Below, one piece after another: positions 45,943 through 54,381 of a stretch of DNA of 64,000 nucleotides. This DNA comes from FEN-1219 sp963810755. Lineage in GTDB: Bacteria > Pseudomonadota > Gammaproteobacteria > Steroidobacterales > Rariloculaceae. Both the position numbers and the translations under genes were made by a program. The first letter of the stretch is position 1; the number at the start of each line of letters is the position of its first letter. A model generated the notes under the pieces. The model was not told where the DNA came from. It saw nothing but the letters and a program-made list of their open reading frames with translations, and did no database searches. Location of the stretch: positions 124,001 through 188,000 of the forward strand of contig CAWEOP010000004.1 of NCBI GenBank assembly GCA_963810755.1, given 5' to 3'.

Positions 45943-48900
45943 TCAACGCCGCAGCAGCTCTTGCAGCGACGCCTGATCGACCTTCAACCGGAAGGACACA
46001 TACGGGCCGGCCGCCGTATACCGCGCCTGCGAGAAGTCTTCGTCGTCGAAGCCCGCGAAGTTGTAGCCGGCCGCGAGCTGCAGATTGGTCGCGACGTTGA
46101 TGCCGAAGTCGACACCGAGGCCACGCTGCGCGACGTTCGCGCTCGGCGCCCGGTACAGGCTGCCGTGCACGCCGACGTCGAGCTTCGGCGCGAGCTGTCG
46201 GCGCCACTCGACTCCGAGCAGGTCGAGAAAGCCCGAAGCGCCCCACTCGCCGCCGTCGAAGCGCACGACCTTCGCCGCATATTGCAGCCCGACCTCGTTG
46301 CGCGCGTTGGCGGTGAAGTGCGCCGCGAGGTTGTTGACGACGCGGCGGTTGCGCCCGAGCGCGCTGCCGGGATCGGTGCCGAGCGAGCCACCCAGCGAGC
46401 TCCCCGGAACGCTCCCAAGAGAGCTCCCGAAAGAGCTCCCAAAAGAACTCCCGATCCAATCGGCGCGCTCGAGCAGCAGCCAGCGTCCCTCAGCAGGCCG
46501 CGATGCCCAACCGAGCCGCAGCCGACCATCGAATCCGCCGAGCATGGCGTCCGCGGTGCGGTCGACGAGTTGTAGTTGTGCGCTGAACGCGCGGCCCGCG
46601 ACACGCTCGCGGAAAAATCCGCCGAGCAGCGCGCGATGCGTTTCCATGGTGCTCGAGCGATGCTCGAGCCGCGTCGTGAACGACCAGTCCGCCGCTCGAT
46701 AGGCCGCACCGACGTACGCAGCCGAGAAGTCGGCACCGAAGCTCCCCGACGCGAGCGGCACACGCGTATCGAGAGGCTCGAGCCCGGGCTCGCGCAGCGT
46801 CTGCGTCTCTTCGCCGCCGACGTCGAGCGCCCAGCTCTCGCCGACGCGGAAGCTTTGGGCGAGGCCGAGCGTTGCGTAGGTCCGCGGCCCGTATTCCGTG
46901 AGCGCCTGGTTGATCGAGGAATCGACGCGCGTGTTGTCGCTCGGCGTCGCCTTCACGCCGAAGCGCGTCGTGCGCGCGTCGAGGCGGCCGCCGTCGGCGA
47001 GCTCCTGCTCCGCGAAAATCGTGATCGCCGGGCGCAGCGCGAAGTCGACGCCGAGCACGGAGCGCTGCGGATAGTCGGCGCTCGCGCCGCGAGCCTTGAG
47101 ATCGGTCTCCACATTCAGGCGCGTCGTGAGCGTCTCGTCGAAGAACCGCCAGCTGCCGCCCGCGAACGCCTGCGTGACCTCGTTCGACTGCGCGAACTCG
47201 CTCGCCCGGATCGGCAGCGCCTCGTCGATCCGGCGCAGCCCCGAGCTCGCGGTGCGGCGTCGATCCTGATAGCGGGTCTCGCCCTCCACGACGTCGCGCA
47301 CCGCGCCGTCGAGCAGGCTCTCGAGCCTGAACCCTTCCGCTGCAACGAGCCAGTTCGGGTTGAGCTCGTTGCTCACCGCCACACCCGAGCGGCGCGTGCC
47401 GCGCTCCGCGGACGATTGCTGACCCAGCCCGAACGCGCTATCCGTCTCCTTCATATACGCCTCGAGCTCGCGCGGGCCCGCGCGATGCAGCAGCTCGATT
47501 CGGTAAGCGCCGCCGCGGCGTTCCTGCGCTACGCCGCCCGTCGAGCTCGCGCTCGCACCGCCCGCATAGATCGGCGCCAGCGCGTCGTTCGTCGACGTCG
47601 CGACTTCGGCCGACAGCTCCGTGGCCGCGCCGAAGCGGTAGCGCAAATCAGTCGCCGCGAGCGCCGCGTTCGCTCCAATCGTGCCGTCGCGCAGCACGGT
47701 GACGCCGACTTCGGCACGATCGCCGCCGAGCTGCACGGCCGCGCGGCCGCCGCCGAGCACGCCGCTGCGCACGGCGTCGCGCGATTCGTAATCGGCGATC
47801 ACGTAGACGGGATTGAAGTCGAAGTCGCGGCTCGGCACGGGCTCCTTGAAGAATAAGGAGCCCGCGAGATAGTCGATGTCGTAGTCGAAGTGGCGCACGA
47901 GCGTCCGCGTGCTCAAGATCAAATCGGGCCGGAACCGATCGCGCACCTCGAGCGTGAGCTTGTCGCTGCCGGCGGTGAGGCGCTGGCGGCTCAGCCGGTA
48001 CGGGCCGGACGTTCCGTCGCCGCGCAGCTCGTCCTTCACGAACGCCTCGTCGCTCTGCGCCGCGAACGCCGAGTAGCTCACGCGCTCGCCGTGGCGCTCG
48101 GACTTGAAGCCCGTGAGGCTGCGGTTGTAGCGGCCGAGCTCGGTGATCGTGAGCCCCGTCTCGAAGTCCCCGGCCATCGCCATGAACGTCCGGCGCTCGA
48201 GCTTGAGGTACACGTGGTCGCGCGTCGCGGCGTCGAAGCGCTGCTCGGTCGCGTCGCCGTAGACGGTGTAGTACCTGTCGGGATCGATCGTGCCGCCGAG
48301 CGTTTCGTTCGCCGGCGTCGCGCCGCCGTCGCTATTGAGCGCGACGGTGAGCAGCGAGCCCTTGACCTTGCCCTTCGCGAAGAACGCGAGCCGGCCGCCG
48401 TCGTAAAAATCCGCGTCGACGCCGTCGAGCTCCGCGGCCTCGAGCGCGCCGCGCACCCTGTCGTAGCCGATCGTGCCCTCCGCGAGGCCGACGAGCACCC
48501 AATCGCGCGGCGCCGGCTCGAGCCACGCGCGCAGCATCTGCTCTCGGCCTTGCGCGAAGTGCACCGTCACGACGACCTCGCCCGCGCGCGTGGTCGGCTC
48601 GAGCTCGATGAGCGCCACGCCGTCGGCGCCGACCTTGAGCGTCGGCGTCTCCTCGCGCGTCGTGAGCACCGGGTTTTCGCGCAGCCGCTCGACGTCGAGC
48701 CAGCTTCGATACGGCGCGTCGACGCGGAACTCCGCGAGCGAGCCGGGCCGGGCCGGGCGATCCCAGCGATCGACGAAACGCAGCGCGAGCACGGGACGCT
48801 CGCTGCCGTCCGCCGTGAGCCGCGAAGCCGCTGCGACGAGCTCGCCGTGGACCGGCGGCCCGGCGAAGTGCAACGCGCGCTCGACTCTGCGCACGTTTCC

Positions 48901-51261
48901 CTGAGGGTCGACGACCTCCGCAGCGAGGACGTTCGTGCCGTCGACGAGATCGAGCCCGCGCCAGCGGCTCAAGGCCGCACCGCTCGCCGGGGCCGTCGCG
49001 GTGCCGTCGAAGCTCAGCATGCTTACCGGTTGACCGTTGAGGAACAGGTCGACGCGCTCCGTGGCGGCGTGCTGCACCGCCACCTTGGTGTTCGGGATCG
49101 CGGGCGACAGATCTTCCGGCGGCCAGAGCCACGCGAACTCCGGCGCCAGCGTGTCGACGTCGATCTCCGGCATCTCCGCGGACGGTGGCTCGCTCGCGCC
49201 GTGCGCATCGAGGGGCGCGCGGAGCGCGACGACGGGCAGCACGCGCACCTCGTCCGACCAGATCGCGGACGTATTCGGCGCGAACTCGGAGTCGCGCGGT
49301 GAACCGCGCTCCGTGTCACGCGGCGCGGCGCGCTCCGAGCCGGGCAGCCCGGCCTTGGACGAGACGTAGAAGTCCGCACGCCCGAGCGCGCCGGGCGCGA
49401 GCGTGACGAAGCGCGAGAACGGCGTGCCCGCGAAGCGCGAATCGCTCGCGCACGGCACGACCTCTACCGTCGAAGGCAACGAATCGAGGTCGAGCTGCAC
49501 GACGTGCGTGCCGACGCTCACACCTTCGAAGTGGAATCGCCCGGCATCGTCGCTGACCGAGTAACGGCCGTCCTCGAGATAGACTCGCACGCCTCCCAAG
49601 CCGTCTCCCTCCGCTGCGTCCGCGGCGCCGCACGAGCCGAACGCGACGCGCCCCACGAGAAACGCTTCGTCGCGGAACAGATCGTCGACTACCCGTAAGC
49701 TCGCGCGCGCCTCGTTCGACGCGGCGTGCGCCCCGACGGCGCGCGCGACGTTCACGATCTCACCGGGCTCGGCACCCGGCACGACGGCGACGGCGTAGCT
49801 CAGCTTGACGTCGCGGGCCGCGCCGAGGTCGCCGAGCTCGAACGTCAGCTCGCGGCCGTCGCTCGACACGACCGGCTCGACGACGGCGCTCGAGTCGCGC
49901 AAGCGCGCGGAGCCCGGCTGATAGCGCACGCCGTGCGGCAACCGATCCTCGATCGTCACGGGACCCGACTCGGTGCCGCCGTCGCGCGTGAGCGTGAGCC
50001 GGTATTCGACGAAGTCGCCGACCCCAGCGCTCGCGACGGCCGCCCGCTTGTCGAGAAACCACCGAGTCGCCGCGACCGGATCGAGCGGCACGTCGAGCCG
50101 CACGAACGCCGCTTCGACGGCGAGCTCGCCGCCGAACGAGCCGGACCCGAGCGCGAACGGGGCGCCGGGCAGCTCGGCGAGCTCGCTCGCGGCACGCAAC
50201 GACGGCGCGGTGTAGCCGGCCGGCGCGTCGACCACGAGGCGGTAGCGCCCGGCCGGCACGAGCGGGAAGCGGAACTCGCCGCTCGCGAAGCGATAGACGG
50301 CGCCTGACGTGTCGTGCGCCTCGCCGCCGCTCACGACCGTCGCCGGAAACGCGCTCACGCCGTCGTCGCCGAGCGGCGCTGCCGGCGCGTTCGTCGCGGC
50401 GTCGACGAGCGTGACGCGCGCGCCGTCGATGAGAGCACCGCTCGCCGAGTCGAACACGCGGCCGACAGGATCGAGGAGCGCGCCGGCGTGCGCCGCATCG
50501 GAGGCGTCGTCGGGGTCCGTGTAGTCCACCTCGACGCCCGCGTTGCGTGCGATGCCGAGCACGCAGTCGTTCGGCGTCGCCGCTGCAGCCGCGGTCGGCA
50601 CATACCCCGCGAACACGCCGCTCGCGACGCCGGTCTCGGTGAGATTGATCGTCTCCGTGTCGCCGGTGGCGCTCGCGCGGAACGTCACGGCCACGACGTC
50701 GCGAACGCTCGCATCGAGATCGCGATCCGCGTCGACGAGACGCGCGAACAGCGGGTCGCCGCCGTGCTGCACCGCGGCCGCAACGAGCGGCTGCGGCTCA
50801 AGCGGGTCGATCGCGCGCACGCCGACCGTCGGGGCCGGCAGCGCGACGGCGGCGCCGCCCGCAAGGCACACCGCGGGACCGACGGGCTCGGACCAGCTCG
50901 GCGCACCGCTCGCGAGCCTCGTGAGCTCGATGCTCGAGCGCGTGCGCAGCGGCGCCGTCACGAGGTCGACGGTATTGCTGTACGCCATAGCGGCGCGACC
51001 CGCGCTGCTCGTGTACGAAACGCTCGCGCGATTGCGGATCGTCGTGCCGGACGGCGTTTGCGCGTGCACGCTCGACTCACACACGAGCGCGCCCGCGAGC
51101 GCGAGCGCGGGAAACAGCGCGCGCACGAGCGCGCGCGCCGCACGCCCGAGCGTTTTCGGGCGCGCGCGCTGAGGCCTGCGCAGCGGCGAGCCGCCGAGAG
51201 CTGCATCCATGCTGCCCACGACGGCTCGCCGCGGCAGGCGAAAATCGCCTTCCGCCGACAC
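45943..51261 (-). CDS. Giant secreted DUF11/SdrD-B protein with predicted C-terminal outer-membrane barrel
   Basis: No gene symbol recognised. About 1772 residues from GTG 51261; ATG 51210 is an alternative. A long signal peptide (hydrophobic core 45-62) ends at VHA, residue 67. The mature start QTPSGTTIRNRASVSY shares a motif with two operon partners. Then: a carboxypeptidase-regulatory-like fold (about 250-385), a DUF11 domain (395-525), an SdrD-B/Cna-B-like domain (535-632), Ig-like regions (715-915), and from about residue 921 a long beta-strand-rich part with KGKVKGSLLTVALNS and YYTVYGDATEQRF, ending YVSFRLKVDQASLQ. I infer a surface protein carrying its own barrel. Function unknown. Confidence 0.8.
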   Translation of the reverse strand: MSAEGDFRLPRRAVVGSMDAALGGSPLRRPQRARPKTLGRAARALVRALFPALALAGALVCESSVHAQTPSGTTIRNRASVSYTSSAGRAAMAYSNTVDLVTAPLRTRSSIELTRLASGAPSWSEPVGPAVCLAGGAAVALPAPTVGVRAIDPLEPQPLVAAAVQHGGDPLFARLVDADRDLDASVRDVVAVTFRASATGDTETINLTETGVASGVFAGYVPTAAAAATPNDCVLGIARNAGVEVDYTDPDDASDAAHAGALLDPVGRVFDSASGALIDGARVTLVDAATNAPAAPLGDDGVSAFPATVVSGGEAHDTSGAVYRFASGEFRFPLVPAGRYRLVVDAPAGYTAPSLRAASELAELPGAPFALGSGSFGGELAVEAAFVRLDVPLDPVAATRWFLDKRAAVASAGVGDFVEYRLTLTRDGGTESGPVTIEDRLPHGVRYQPGSARLRDSSAVVEPVVSSDGRELTFELGDLGAARDVKLSYAVAVVPGAEPGEIVNVARAVGAHAASNEARASLRVVDDLFRDEAFLVGRVAFGSCGAADAAEGDGLGGVRVYLEDGRYSVSDDAGRFHFEGVSVGTHVVQLDLDSLPSTVEVVPCASDSRFAGTPFSRFVTLAPGALGRADFYVSSKAGLPGSERAAPRDTERGSPRDSEFAPNTSAIWSDEVRVLPVVALRAPLDAHGASEPPSAEMPEIDVDTLAPEFAWLWPPEDLSPAIPNTKVAVQHAATERVDLFLNGQPVSMLSFDGTATAPASGAALSRWRGLDLVDGTNVLAAEVVDPQGNVRRVERALHFAGPPVHGELVAAASRLTADGSERPVLALRFVDRWDRPARPGSLAEFRVDAPYRSWLDVERLRENPVLTTREETPTLKVGADGVALIELEPTTRAGEVVVTVHFAQGREQMLRAWLEPAPRDWVLVGLAEGTIGYDRVRGALEAAELDGVDADFYDGGRLAFFAKGKVKGSLLTVALNSDGGATPANETLGGTIDPDRYYTVYGDATEQRFDAATRDHVYLKLERRTFMAMAGDFETGLTITELGRYNRSLTGFKSERHGERVSYSAFAAQSDEAFVKDELRGDGTSGPYRLSRQRLTAGSDKLTLEVRDRFRPDLILSTRTLVRHFDYDIDYLAGSLFFKEPVPSRDFDFNPVYVIADYESRDAVRSGVLGGGRAAVQLGGDRAEVGVTVLRDGTIGANAALAATDLRYRFGAATELSAEVATSTNDALAPIYAGGASASSTGGVAQERRGGAYRIELLHRAGPRELEAYMKETDSAFGLGQQSSAERGTRRSGVAVSNELNPNWLVAAEGFRLESLLDGAVRDVVEGETRYQDRRRTASSGLRRIDEALPIRASEFAQSNEVTQAFAGGSWRFFDETLTTRLNVETDLKARGASADYPQRSVLGVDFALRPAITIFAEQELADGGRLDARTTRFGVKATPSDNTRVDSSINQALTEYGPRTYATLGLAQSFRVGESWALDVGGEETQTLREPGLEPLDTRVPLASGSFGADFSAAYVGAAYRAADWSFTTRLEHRSSTMETHRALLGGFFRERVAGRAFSAQLQLVDRTADAMLGGFDGRLRLGWASRPAEGRWLLLERADWIGSSFGSSFGSSLGSVPGSSLGGSLGTDPGSALGRNRRVVNNLAAHFTANARNEVGLQYAAKVVRFDGGEWGASGFLDLLGVEWRRQLAPKLDVGVHGSLYRAPSANVAQRGLGVDFGINVATNLQLAAGYNFAGFDDEDFSQARYTAAGPYVSFRLKVDQASLQELLRR
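46354..46452 (-). repeat. Twelve-base tandem repeat coding for GSSx units
   Basis: Inside the barrel part of the giant protein eight four-residue units follow each other: GSSF, GSSF, GSSL, GSVP, GSSL, GGSL, GTDP, GSAL. The underlying DNA repeats with a 12-base period (GGGAGCTCTTTC-like), so gain or loss of units keeps the frame. It probably forms one flexible surface or periplasmic loop of variable length. Confidence 0.75.
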
Positions 51262-51279
51262 CGGCCGACGCGCTACGAC

Positions 51280-52413
51280 TTAGTGAATCGCGGCGCGGAA
51301 CAGCACACGGACGGGATTGTTGGCGGCGGTGATTCCGACGACGAGCCCCGCGGGGCTCACTTGCAGCGTCGCACCCGCCATGCCGCAACCATCCGCGTCG
51401 ACGTCACCCGCATCGGCCGTGCAGTAGAGCGTCGTCGCAGGCCCGACTCCCACTTGCACCGCGACGTCCCCGGAGCCGTAGGCGCCGTTGACCAGAGTCA
51501 GGTCGCTCGCCAGCACGTCCGTGATCTTGAGCCCGCTCGCCGGTTGCGTGCCCGCGTTCGCGACCGTGACCGAGTACTCGACGACGGCTCCGGGCACAGC
51601 CTTCGGATTACCCGTTCCGTTGAGCGGATCGGAGACGACTGTCGACGCCTTCGTGATCGTGAGCTTCGCGGACGCGACGCGGTAGCCGTCGGCCGCCGAC
51701 TCTTGCGCGTCGCGCCCAGCGTCGGCGAACACCACGTCCACTCCGTTCGTGTTCGCGCCCGTCGTCTGAACGACGGGATTCGCGGCGCCGCTGCCCGCGA
51801 CGTGCGTCGCTGCCGTGAGCCGAATGTTCGCGGTCCCGTTGTCGAGCGCGCCGAGCGGAACGTCGGCGAGCACGAACACGGTTACCGTCGCGTCGGCCGC
51901 GAGCGAGGCCACGAACGTCGCGACGTCACTCGCCGGTTCGTAGGTGCCGTTGCCGTTGCCGTCGACGCGAATCCGGAAGTTGCTCACGTCGAGCCCGGTG
52001 TCGAGGTTCGAGAGCACCGCCGCATCCGCCGGCGTGAGGTTCACGACGCCGAGCGCATAGTCCTGCGTCGTATTACCCGTATTCGTGACCGTGAAGGTCG
52101 CGACGGAGTCGGCCTGCCCCGGACCTACCTGGGTCACGGCGGCGCCGGCCTCCGCGACCGTGAGGTCGACGCGGTTGTCGACGACGAAGCTCGTCGCGGC
52201 TCCGTTGCCGGCCCCGGGGGTGCTGTTGCCGGCGGGCGAGCTCTCGATCGGCAGCTGCGCGACGCCGCCGACCGCGTAGTCGACGGTCGCGAGATTGCCA
52301 ACCGTGGTGCCGGACGCGGTGCCGGCGGCTCGAACGGAATTCGCGGCGCTCATTGCCGCGAGCGTCAGCGCGGCGAGTACCACCGGCTTCAGCTTGGTGT
52401 CGACAAGGTTCAT
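51280..52413 (-). CDS. Secreted DUF11-type repeat protein
   Basis: Function not recognised. 377 residues. A signal peptide (hydrophobic core about 10-24) ends near VRA at residue 29; the mature protein opens AGTASGTTVGNLATVDY, the shared operon motif. A first beta-sandwich region (about 80-210; TFTVTNTGNTTQDYALGVV) and a C-terminal DUF11 domain (about 250-377; VEYSVTVANAGTQPASGLKI) follow. A good ribosome site (GGAGG) precedes the ATG. It is third in the operon and precedes the giant gene by 18 bases. Confidence 0.75.
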   Translation of the reverse strand: MNLVDTKLKPVVLAALTLAAMSAANSVRAAGTASGTTVGNLATVDYAVGGVAQLPIESSPAGNSTPGAGNGAATSFVVDNRVDLTVAEAGAAVTQVGPGQADSVATFTVTNTGNTTQDYALGVVNLTPADAAVLSNLDTGLDVSNFRIRVDGNGNGTYEPASDVATFVASLAADATVTVFVLADVPLGALDNGTANIRLTAATHVAGSGAANPVVQTTGANTNGVDVVFADAGRDAQESAADGYRVASAKLTITKASTVVSDPLNGTGNPKAVPGAVVEYSVTVANAGTQPASGLKITDVLASDLTLVNGAYGSGDVAVQVGVGPATTLYCTADAGDVDADGCGMAGATLQVSPAGLVVGITAANNPVRVLFRAAIH

Positions 52414-52580
52414 TTTCGGCTACCTCCATGTAGCGCGTGAGTGACAGGCGCAGACCTGCCGGGCTCGGGCCTGTCGGCCGAGTCCGGTCTTCCTCCTGTG
52501 ACGAATGAACGCGCCGGTGAGGCGTCTACTGTTGCGCCGCGTTCATGCGCGGCATGCCCCGGGGTCGCGCGGCGCTCCTT

Positions 52581-52620
52581 GCCGCGGCACTCGCGGCTTC
52601 TTTGCCGCGGGTGCCGCGGC
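52581..52620 (-). repeat. Strong intercistronic hairpin in the DUF11 operon
   Basis: In the 234-base gap between the second and third DUF11 genes, GCCGCGGCAC pairs perfectly with GTGCCGCGGC. The stem extends inward with one mismatch to about 17 base pairs around the loop TTCTTT. No T-run follows on the minus strand. It may stabilise the upstream part of the mRNA or lower expression of the downstream genes. Confidence 0.6.
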
Positions 52621-52647
52621 CTTGGGGGCCGCGGTTCCCCCGGTGCT

Positions 52648-53175
52648 TCAGCGCACGACGGCGCGGAACCGCGCGAAACCCTTCGCGCCCGCGTCGAGCG
52701 GCGCTTTGAGCACCCAGCGGATATGCGTGTAGTCGGACGCGTCGGCCGTGCGGCGCCCGCCGCTGTCGGCGGCGACCGTCAGCTCCTTCGGCGAGCCGTA
52801 CGTGAGGCCGCCGTCGACGGAGTAGAGCACTTCGCTGCCGGGACCGAACGCCGAGTTCGGGAGATAGCGCATCTCGCTCGGAATCGGATTCGTGATGCGG
52901 ATGTTGTCGGCGGCCTGCTTGCTGACGTTCTTGAAGCTCACCGTGTAGACGACCTCGTCGCCCGGCAACGCCACGTCGACCGGCACGAGCTCCGTCTTGC
53001 TCGCGCCGTCTTGCTGCTTGACCTCGACGACCTTCTCGACGACGGTCGCGAGCTCGAGGTTGCCGCGCGTGGGATCGCTTTCCTGCTGCGCAGACGCGCA
53101 GGTCAACGCGCCGAGCGCGAGCGCCGCAGCCAATGATCGCAATACCGGCCACAGTGTTCCGTACCAACGTGTCAT
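52648..53175 (-). CDS. Small secreted DUF11-domain protein
   Basis: Function not recognised. 175 residues from ATG 53175 (MTRWYGTLWPVLRSL), preceded by ribosome site AAGGA. The signal peptide ends at CASA, about residue 30. The mature protein is essentially one DUF11-like domain: VALPGDEVVYTVSFKNVSK, then IRITNPIPSEMRYLPNSA and a final WVLKAPLDAGAKGFARF strand. It lacks the GT..GT motif of its neighbours. It starts 13 bases after the first gene of the operon. Confidence 0.75.
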   Translation of the reverse strand: MTRWYGTLWPVLRSLAAALALGALTCASAQQESDPTRGNLELATVVEKVVEVKQQDGASKTELVPVDVALPGDEVVYTVSFKNVSKQAADNIRITNPIPSEMRYLPNSAFGPGSEVLYSVDGGLTYGSPKELTVAADSGGRRTADASDYTHIRWVLKAPLDAGAKGFARFRAVVR

Positions 53176-53188
53176 GAGAGTTCCTTTC

Positions 53189-54169
53189 TCAGTCGATCGT
53201 AACCGCAAACTGCACTTCTTGAGACCCGGCTGCCGGCGCGAGGTCGCCGAGCACCACGACGAGCTCGCTCGTCGCGGCGACGTACTCGCCGCCGTCCGCG
53301 TCGGCCGCGTCGCTCAACGCCGCGCCGTTGAGCGCGAGCGAGCCCGCAACGTAGGTCGCATGCTCGGGGATCGCGTCGTGAAACGCCGCGGCTGCCGCGA
53401 CGCCCTGCCCTACGGCGCTCACGTGAATCGTATAAACGACGGTAGCGCCCGGCGACGGTACGGCGCCGCCGCTTCGGTCAGCGACGGCGGCGCTCTTCTG
53501 CACTTCGAGCGCCACCCCGCCGACGAGATACTGTCCGAGGGATGCCGCGCGCGCACCGCTCGTGCCGAGCAGCGCGTCGACGCCGCCGTCGCCCGCGCCG
53601 GCAAAGACTTCGCCCGGCGATCCGCTCGCGGTCACGGCCGCCGCGCGCAGCTGCGTGGCGCCGCGCCGGCCATCCGCGATGCCGGACGGGATGTCTTGAA
53701 GTAGCAGCACGCCGAGCGAAGCGTCGGCGGCCAGCTCGGGATCGTTGCTACCCGGTTGATAAGCGACGTCGGTGGACGTCAGGGAGCCGCTCGCATCGCT
53801 GTCGAGATAGAGCGCGACGGCCGCGGGAACGGGGTCGAAGTCGTTGCCGCCGAGCGCGCTGTCGACGCGCAACGCGAACCGCTCGGTTCCGTTGCCGGTG
53901 TTGGTCAGCGTGAACAGCAGCGGAGCGGCTGGGGTGCCCGCCTCGACGATGCGCTCCGGCGTTTGCGCGAGCAGGTTGACGTCGAGCAGCTCGAGCACGC
54001 GCAGCGCGGTCGAGTTCGATAGACGCGTCTCGACGGAACCGTTCAGTACGAACGAGATCTCGGCTTGATTGCGGATTTCGGTACCTGCGGCGGTACCGAT
54101 CGCGTGAGCAGCAAACTGCAACCACAAGCCGCCCGCCGCGAGCAGGGCTCGAGCCATACGATGCGTCAT
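53189..54169 (-). CDS. Secreted DUF11-type protein, first gene of the operon
   Basis: Function not recognised. 326 residues from ATG 54169 (MTHRMARALLAAGGLWLQ), chosen for the AAGGGA ribosome site just upstream. The signal peptide ends near AHA, residue 23; the mature start IGTAAGTEIRNQAEISF carries the operon motif. A beta-sandwich region (LLFTLTNTGNGTERFALRV, about 85-200) is followed by a DUF11-like domain (VVYTIHVSAVG, about 220-326). It resembles the third gene in layout, so the two are probably paralogues. Confidence 0.75.
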   Translation of the reverse strand: MTHRMARALLAAGGLWLQFAAHAIGTAAGTEIRNQAEISFVLNGSVETRLSNSTALRVLELLDVNLLAQTPERIVEAGTPAAPLLFTLTNTGNGTERFALRVDSALGGNDFDPVPAAVALYLDSDASGSLTSTDVAYQPGSNDPELAADASLGVLLLQDIPSGIADGRRGATQLRAAAVTASGSPGEVFAGAGDGGVDALLGTSGARAASLGQYLVGGVALEVQKSAAVADRSGGAVPSPGATVVYTIHVSAVGQGVAAAAAFHDAIPEHATYVAGSLALNGAALSDAADADGGEYVAATSELVVVLGDLAPAAGSQEVQFAVTID

Positions 54170-54263
54170 TGCATCCCTTCCCAAGTCATTCGGGTCGTTC
54201 AACGGGCGCATCCTGCGCCCGCGTTCGAGCGACGACATAATGACAAGGAGCGAGGCGCCGCGC

Positions 54264-54279
54264 CGTGATTCTCATCACA
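54264..54279. promoter_or_regulatory. CRP-like binding site between DUF11 operon and pckG
   Basis: CGTGA-TTCTCA-TCACA matches the CRP/Vfr/Clp consensus TGTGA-N6-TCACA at nine of ten defined positions. It is centred about 66 bases upstream of the pckG -10 box and about 100 bases upstream of the first DUF11 gene, so either operon could be the target. Glucose/cAMP-type control of gluconeogenic pckG would make sense; this is inference. Confidence 0.55.
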
Positions 54280-54337
54280 GGCTACGGGGCCCGCAGAGCC
54301 GCGCCGGGCCTCGATCACACGCGCGGCTAAGCCACGG

Positions 54338-54343
54338 TATAAT
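54338..54343 (+). promoter_or_regulatory. -10 element of pckG
   Basis: A perfect TATAAT lies 39 bases before the pckG ATG. The -35 position (TCACAC, 17 bases upstream) is poor, which fits a promoter that needs an activator such as one bound at the CRP-like site upstream. Confidence 0.55.
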
Positions 54344-54381
54344 GCCCCGCTTCTTCCTCAAGAACGTATAACGCATCCAAA

